Of a stretch of 64,000 nt of DNA, positions 57,343-64,000 are shown in pieces. This DNA is from Phytophthora sp. 'mugwort' (lineage: Eukaryota > Oomycota > Peronosporomycetes > Peronosporales > Peronosporaceae). The notes below the pieces were generated by a model, which saw nothing but the letters and a program-made list of their open reading frames with translations, had not been told where the DNA came from and ran no database searches. The stretch is from positions 1,488,001 to 1,552,000 of the forward strand of contig JAUCEF010000005.1 of NCBI GenBank assembly GCA_033558025.1, written 5' to 3'. The position numbers and the translations under genes were made by a program. Within the stretch, counting starts at the first letter, position 1. The number at the start of each line of letters is the position of its first letter.

Positions 57343-60300
57343 ATGGTATTTCGCGTCGAGGAGTCCATCGCCACGGTATGCGCACCTTCTCCCGGGTTCC
57401 AGGCCCATCTGCACGTATGCCAAGCCGTGTTCGAGTCCATTCGCTACCTCGTGTACGCCTCTGAGTCGCTTCTTGTGGTGTTAGCGGAAGCGCCTCCCAT
57501 CTCGACCCCTTCCGCGCGCGACCAGACCAAACGTGCGTCCAGATTCGAGCTGTGGCAGGTCTGGAACGCACAGGACGCCATCCGATGCGTGCGCTTTAAC
57601 CCCAGTAAGAAGGCAGCGCGTGGTGCGCTGGCGTTGTGCATTGACGAGGGCCGCAGCGTACTGCTGATGCCCGCGAGCGCCACGTCCAGTCGGGCGGCGG
57701 CCGTGGTGGAGGCCTCCCGAGCCACAACACTGGGCGACACTCCAGGCTTAGCTAGACCGTCCTCTTTGGCTGCAGGTAGCGACTTGATCCCCAGATCCGA
57801 CTATGTAAAGGCTCATTTACATCTGCATTTGCCTCGGTGGGCCGAGTCGGTGCGCTGGAAGTGTGATGACCGCATGCTGAACCACTTGGAGTGGGTGGAG
57901 AGCGGCGACGACCTGTTCCTGCTGGGAGCAGGCGAGAAATTGTCAATTTGGAAGCTAGTGGACGACTCTGTGCAGGTTTATCTGCAACGTACAGTGACCT
58001 TGTCGGGAGGTGGAGGACCTGGCGTGGACACGCTTCAGCTGGTTGTTCCAGTGTGCCACTTTGATGTGGCACCGAGTGGGAGATTCGCGGCCACTGCGGG
58101 CAAACATGACAGGATCGTGAAGCTGTGGAATCTCGGAGAGCTGTCGCCGCATGAAGGTGCACCAATGTCGATGTTTCTTCCGCACGCTCGCGCGCTCGTG
58201 TCCATGACGTGGTCGAAAGATGTGAATGTTTATAACGCGCGCTCGACTGTCACTACTACGACGGGGGCTTGTGAGATGCTGTTTACACTTGATCGAGTCG
58301 GTAATATTTCTATCTGGAGGGAAACTGTCGCTCCTTTGCGGTCATTTGTATTGTGGAAACAGTTTGCTGCTATGGATTTATGTCTGTCACCGCTTGACGA
58401 CGAGAATGACATGAATTTGGAGAGCCGCATCCGAGAATTCGGTTTGGTGAATCATTATTGGGCTCGAGGCATACCAAAGACGATGTCGTCGATAAATGAA
58501 GCCTTACTGAGCGAAAACACCGTGATGGATGCATTATGTCTATTCCACTATGGTTATGGATCATTAAACGATGCGCGTCGGAATGAAGTGGTTAGTCAAC
58601 GCATGGATAGCATCACTCAAATGAACGCTAAACTGCTAGGAGATCGGAGTGGTGCAGTGGCAGATACACCCGTGGGAGAAAAATTCATTTGCGGAAACGT
58701 AGCGCTCGAGAAAACTTTTGCGGTAAATTTAGTGTACGGCGTGCTTAGCAACGGCGACTTCTGTATCTTTCGCGCGGAGTCGATTCCATTCACGGTACGG
58801 TTCTTAGTGTATTGAACTGCAAATTGTAATGTGTTGACTAAAAATGAGCGTGATCGTCGTGAAATACTGGAAATGCGAGCAGGGTGTGTCTCCTAAATTG
58901 TCGCTTCTTCTCAGTTATAGCGACCTTCGCGAACAGTTGATTGATGCACATTTGTACAATGTCAGCTCGTCTGATTTCCAAGGTATGTTTTAATGGCTTC
59001 TTGTAGTTTTACTGAGATAGCTGATGGTCGGTTGTTATGGTATTCAGATCAAGAAAATGACTCAACAGGCTTCTTTATCGAGGTATTGTTCCAGCGGGAG
59101 ACAGCAGAAAGTTACTTGCATTGTGCGAGATTAAAGCTTCAAGTTGAAAGCTCTTCTGTGGGGACTCGCACGGGTTCTATCGTCTATTCCGTTCAAAGCT
59201 GTGAAGTCTGCGCTGTATGTAGTAGCATGATGAGTGCTAAGAAGGAGGGAGACGTCCAAGTTGCATCCCTTTCGGTCGCAAACATGATATCAAGACCAGA
59301 CTCCCAGGCTGATGCGGGTGGATTGGCAATGAAGATTGTTACGACAAATATGGGCGGGCGACTTAACGTATTTCGGGCAAGCGGGTCATTACGCAGGCTT
59401 AAAGTTGCGTTTCGCTCGAAATTTTACAGCGCAGTTGGCCCTGTCACGCACACAGCATCGTACGAAAAGCGAGGCGTGCTTTATTTGTTTATTGGTGGGA
59501 AGCTACACGTTGCAATGGTGACTCCTGGAGGAACACAGCAAGTTTCAAAGACTATCGAAAGCTCGTCTTCTGACGCCTCGGGGATTCGGAGAAAATCGTC
59601 TCTTGCTGTTGCGGGGCGTGATGCATTGACACTTACAGCGTGTTATATGGATGAAAGTTACAACTCCGAAGAGTTGAACGAGTTGGTTGTGGTGGATATT
59701 CCTGAATCTGTTAAGGTCGAGTGGTCAAACAGCTCGTTATTCTTCTCTCAAGCAGCGACGAACAACTCCACGAAGGATTATAACATGGTTGCTGGTGTGC
59801 ACAAAGATGGAAAAAGGCTTACAATTTGGGTTTTCTTGTTCGAGATAACACTTTGTGACTCTCTCACTTCTTCTGTCCAGCTTTTCCGGAAAACGACAGT
59901 CGACATACCCGACGGAGCCAGATTGTTGAGTGTTGCTAGCCCTCCATTGCTCAATACGTTTGAAGTTACAATTGCTAGTTTCGACACCGATTCACAACTG
60001 ACTTTATGGACATTTGCAGACCTCGATACGTTGATGGAAATGAAACCTGCTCACCGAGTTGATGTGGGCGCGTTGATGAGAATGGCCAGTCAGGCACAAA
60101 GATCTCACATGGAATTCCATTTAACTGATGAGCGAGTCATTTTCAAGCATTTTAGCTTCAGCTCGTGCGGACGAGTGGCAATTTTGTTTGGAGGCGACGA
60201 AAGCGACGCTGAGGATAAAATCTGCTTCTTGCCGACTATGGAGAGTTCATTGGAAGGGGTTGTGGAAGTTCCGCGTAAGCAATTTGGTCAAGTTGTGTCA

Positions 60301-63300
60301 TTAGAGTGGACGCCACCAGTGACGCCGGAGCGGGATTGCGAGCTGCTTTTCTTATCGACGACGACAATTGGCATGTTAAAGTTTGACTGTTCACTACCAA
60401 GCAACAAGTGGAGTATTGCTTGGTCTTCCAGTCGCTTTAGTGTGAGACCTGAGAAGATCTCGTCACTCTCGAGTTATCCCTACGGTCTCCTTCGTATTGG
60501 ATCCAGTTTGGCGCACCTCAACCTCCGAGATATCGATGGAGTTGGATCCTCACCGCTGCAACCGCCCTTTACGTCTCCAGTGCTTCCTCGTCTCAGCTCA
60601 CAGCCACCATCGAAAGCATTTCCTGCGCATCATCCAATTACGTTAATGTACTTGCTGGCACGTGGATCGTTCGAGACACTTGAAAAAGTTCTTGAACACG
60701 TGAAGTTGAACATTATGGAGCATGAAGAAACATGTTATCTGCGGATGACAAACGACACGGCGTTACGAACTCTCCCTTTGCTCTCGTTGTCCCAACTGCT
60801 TGGAGCCCCTTCGTTAACCGAAAACTTGAGCGATGAGCGTTCGGATGTCTATCTGAGAGGGAAGGAAAAGAAGAGCAATGGAGGTACCAGGTATGGTACC
60901 GTTTCGACAACTCCGGTTAGAGCTAGTGACCTATTTGCTATGGACTTTGGGGCTTCTCGTCGGTATGGAGCAAGTGCAGGAGGCGCTGATCGTGCGAGCA
61001 TGTTGTTTGCTCCTCAGACTTCATCACAGGTCGATTCACCCGCTAGTCAGCCAGGAACTACAGCGACATCGAAGCTGCAGACAGACGTATTTTCAAAGTT
61101 TTTCAACGAGCACAAAAGCACCTTGAAGTTCATGACACGTCGGGAGTCGGAGGTTTTCCTCACGATTGTTGCCGGAATTAAACGAATTGTTAGGTGGGAG
61201 CGTGATAGCAGCCGTCAAAAGGACGAAGCTGCTCTTCGTTTTCTTGCCTCTTTGTTATGGCCAGTAGATCCACCAGGTAGTGAACTATCCACTCAGTCTC
61301 TTACAACTGACTCAAATGGCTCTGACCAGCAACGACACAATGGAGCCACTGTTCCAACATCGAACCACCAGGTCGCTGGACTTTGCTCGGAGCAAGTCGC
61401 CTGGGGAGCACTGAGCGACTTCCAGCCAGAGTTACTTCAGGAGTGTTTCCCTGCAGCGACAATGAGCTGGAAAGAGATGCGACGTCTACGACTGCCATTC
61501 TGGCTCAAGAGCTCGGCAAAACTGATCCAGTTCACGGAAAAAGTGGCCCAGACGGAATTTGCAGCGAATCGCGACCCCTTTGCGGTTGCTGTCTTCTACG
61601 TGCTGTTGGGTAAAACGCGGTTGCTCGCGAGTCTATTCCAAATGGCAAGCGAGTCGCGTATTTCGGAGCTATTATGCAATAACTTTTCAGACTTGCGCTG
61701 GAAAAAAGCTGCCATTAAGAACGCCTACGTGTTGAAGACGAAACAGCGCTACGAGTTATCGGCGGCGTTCTTTTTACTTGGCGGGAAGGTGACAGAAGCA
61801 GTGTCGGTGGCTGAACAAGCGGATGAGACGCTCGTCCTGTCATTTTTAATTGCTCGAATTTCGGGAAAATGGGATCTTGGAGGCCACGATAACTCTTCTA
61901 ATGTGGCTGAATATTCGCCGGTATCGTTAACGGGCTTGAGCACGAATCTTCGTGGACTTGCTGCGCACTCGGGCCCAAAAAACTTGGGCTTATTATCGGA
62001 CGACGAGGAAGCGACAGACGCGAAAAAAGTGTGTGCTGACTTTCTCAACACTACTGTCTGGGAGAAAGCTTCCAAGTGTGGAGATTTGTACATGTGCTTC
62101 CTAGTAAAGTACTTTTTGGGGGAGACAAGTAAGGCCATTGATCTTATAGTGACACCACCGACTATCGAGATGCGAAGTATGTTTGGTGACTGGACAAACT
62201 CGAATGTCGAGTTATCCAGTTTGTACTGGTCAGCTTTTGGGAAAAGTCTTGTTGGTGCGTGTGATTTACTGCGCTTCCTTCGGAAGACAGTTGTACTCAT
62301 GAACTTGGCATTAAAGGAGAAAATGATCAGACTGAACACTTCAGCTATGCTTCGTATGCAAGATGCGGGACTCGGAATTCCTGCGCTAATTCACCAGCGT
62401 GATGCCGCTTCATTCCTTCAGGATTTCCGTCGAGAACGTGCTACCAGCTCTGAGGCAGCGGCTTTTTTAGCTTGTCGTCAACGCGTTCTGATTGCAGCAG
62501 TAGGCAACCAAGTGGACTTCCTGTACGCTACATTCTTGAAGTCTATGCGCGAAGCGATGACAACTCCTGCTACCTCAGCGACTAGCACACGGTTTGACCT
62601 CGAAGAGCGACTGAACGAAGAGATTCAATGTATTGTGCGTCATGGAGGTGATTATGCTTTATCAGAGGTACCAGAAACGAGCAAAGAGCATTTGGAGCAC
62701 AGAGTTCGAGCCGCTGTCATGGATTCATTGGTTCACTCTGGTCGTCTTGCTGCGTTAGACTTCTTAGTCTCTGGATGGGGCCACTCGTCGCCAACGTTTG
62801 CGTTCACTAGTCCGCTGCCACGCTTCGTCGAAGTCATTGCAGAGGGTGTTGCTACAGTTGCTTCAGGGAACCTCATGTCTGCTGCCACGGACTATTTACA
62901 CACCCGGAAAGTGGATCAAACATGCTCCAACTTGTTGACGATGGCAACGCGCCTTTTACTTTGGCTGCAGTACTTTTATCTGAAACCAGCCAAGCAACGA
63001 GCAACGTTGCCCAACCGTGAGTTTGTACGTATCGCAGTTGCAGCCGTTCACAGCGCCATTTGCATCTGTTGTCGCTACCTGAAGAATCCCTGTTGTTTGT
63101 ATCGTGTATTCGGTCTTATCTTTCCTCATAAGCACGGATTGTCTGCAAACTCTGTGGAAATACTGAATGATATTGCCAATGGTGAAATATGCGGTAGTTG
63201 CGCTTCGCTTCGTCGATCCACGTCGAAATCTTCTAACGCACTAGGTGCATCGTCGCTCCAGCAAGACATTCCGGTGCTGTATCAGGCAGTGTGTATGTTG

Positions 63301-64000
63301 GAACAAGAGTTGGACGAGTTCACAGCAGCAGTCAAGACGAGCAGACTGCATCACCCCATGTCATCTCGCGGTCTCCCTACTCCTGTTTTCTCGTATTGTT
63401 CATACTGGGGACTGGTTTTGATGATGGCAGCCGGCGCCATGCCCGCTCACCTTTTGAAAATGACGGGGGAAGGTATTGCTTCCACCGCTGAACTGTCGAA
63501 GAAACTAGTCGAAGCTTGGAGAAACTATGGCAATCGACTTGCTGGCTTCGCTTTGAAACATTTGCTCTGCGATTTAGCTGGCTTCTTCTTTAGTCCGTTC
63601 TCGATTGCATACCCTCCGACAAGCCCCGGCGCAGCGTCATCCGCGACTTCCCCCGGTTCTTCACGAGGATCTTCTTCTCCAAGTCGAAGTGGTACCACGA
63701 GTCCTCGTGCATTTCCTGCGGATACTCCGGGGTCTCCTCCATCGCCACAACGTGTGAACAGACGACAGCTATTGAAATGTGAGTGCGAGTTCTGTCCATG
63801 GCTTCTCCTGGTGGAGCTTTTCACCAACAAGAACGAGCTTTTGCTTCGTCTGAATGCACAACTGGAATGCTGCAGTGAAAAACTCGACGAAGAAGTGCGA
63901 TGGGGACGGCTACCGGAGCCTGCATCACGGAAATCTGCCTTGACACGCTCGCAAAAGCTACTGCTGTCGACTGTTGCTGAAAATGCACCTACGTTTTCGC
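57343..64000 (+). CDS. Rav1/DMXL (rabconnectin-3)-like RAVE subunit, 5' part
   Basis: Three exons in the window: 57343-58794, 58883-58982 and 59048 to beyond 64000, about 2168 residues so far with no stop. The N-terminal WD40 region includes LEWVESGDDLFLLGAGEKLSIWKL, SGRFAATAGKHDRIVKLWNLGEL and EMLFTLDRVGNISIWRE. The RAVE-type helical domain lies at about residues 1300-1640: PFAVAVFYVLLGKTRLLASLFQ, RWKKAAIKNAYVLKTKQRYELSAAFFLLGG and VSVAEQADETLVLSFLIARI. RAVE/DMXL complexes assemble and reassemble the V-ATPase. The acceptor of the first intron may be 58882 or 58879. The start codon lies 78 bp from a transposon end, so this gene is likely to have a transposon-derived or transposon-adjacent promoter. 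Confidence 0.85.

Overview
The window looks like nuclear DNA of an oomycete (stramenopile), most plausibly a Phytophthora or Peronosporales relative. This is inferred from the sequence style. It shows compact intron-bearing protein genes with mostly 60-100 nt GT-AG introns and intergenic gaps of only 35-150 bp. Its eukaryotic gene set includes histones, a SNARE, SAGA, RAVE and Fanconi components. Islands of decayed Ty1/copia, hAT, plant-type mariner and Tc1/pogo-like elements lie between the genes. No rRNA gene, functional tRNA gene, CRISPR array or bacterial operon was seen.

Layout. 0-6.2 kb: the 3' end of a MYND-finger gene, a secreted purple acid phosphatase, and a convergent six-exon BK/Slo-like channel whose pore loop lacks the potassium selectivity filter. 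6.4-11.2 kb: a complete but mutated Ty1/copia element (two about 387 bp LTRs, 5-bp target duplication) on the minus strand. 11.2-14.4 kb: AT-rich repeat debris and a mariner-like relic. 14.6-20.2 kb: three tightly spaced minus-strand genes (a QSOX-like thiol oxidase, a 698-residue coiled-coil protein, a nine-exon JMJD4-like JmjC hydroxylase). 20.5-24.1 kb: relics of a CBM25-type carbohydrate-binding gene, a PIF1/Helitron-type helicase and a hAT transposase.

24.7-47.5 kb is a gene-dense core: an RME-8 N-terminal-like protein ending in a cytochrome b5 domain; a FANCE orthologue; a ZC3H3-like CCCH protein; a Syntaxin-5/Sed5 Qa-SNARE; an equilibrative nucleoside transporter; an EF-hand protein; an RMC1-like Mon1-Ccz1 regulator; a zinc-ribbon/B-box protein with a long Gln/Glu/Arg-rich segment; a divergent pair of H2A.X genes; and SGF29. 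Four of these (RME-8-like, Syntaxin-5, RMC1-like and, at the far end of the window, a Rav1/DMXL subunit) belong to endosome, Golgi or vacuole trafficking. They are neighbours but not an operon.

47.5-57.3 kb is again repeat-rich: a 591-bp inverted-repeat element containing a tRNA-like pol III promoter, a second mariner-like relic, and a 4.3 kb TA-flanked element with 110-bp terminal inverted repeats that carries two different broken transposases. That element ends only 78 bp before the start codon of the DMXL/Rav1-like gene, which runs off the right edge as a very long open frame.

Exon junctions were derived by eye from splice consensus, reading-frame continuity and family similarity. Start codons and a few junctions with weak donors (the channel 5' exons, one FANCE intron) are the least certain parts.
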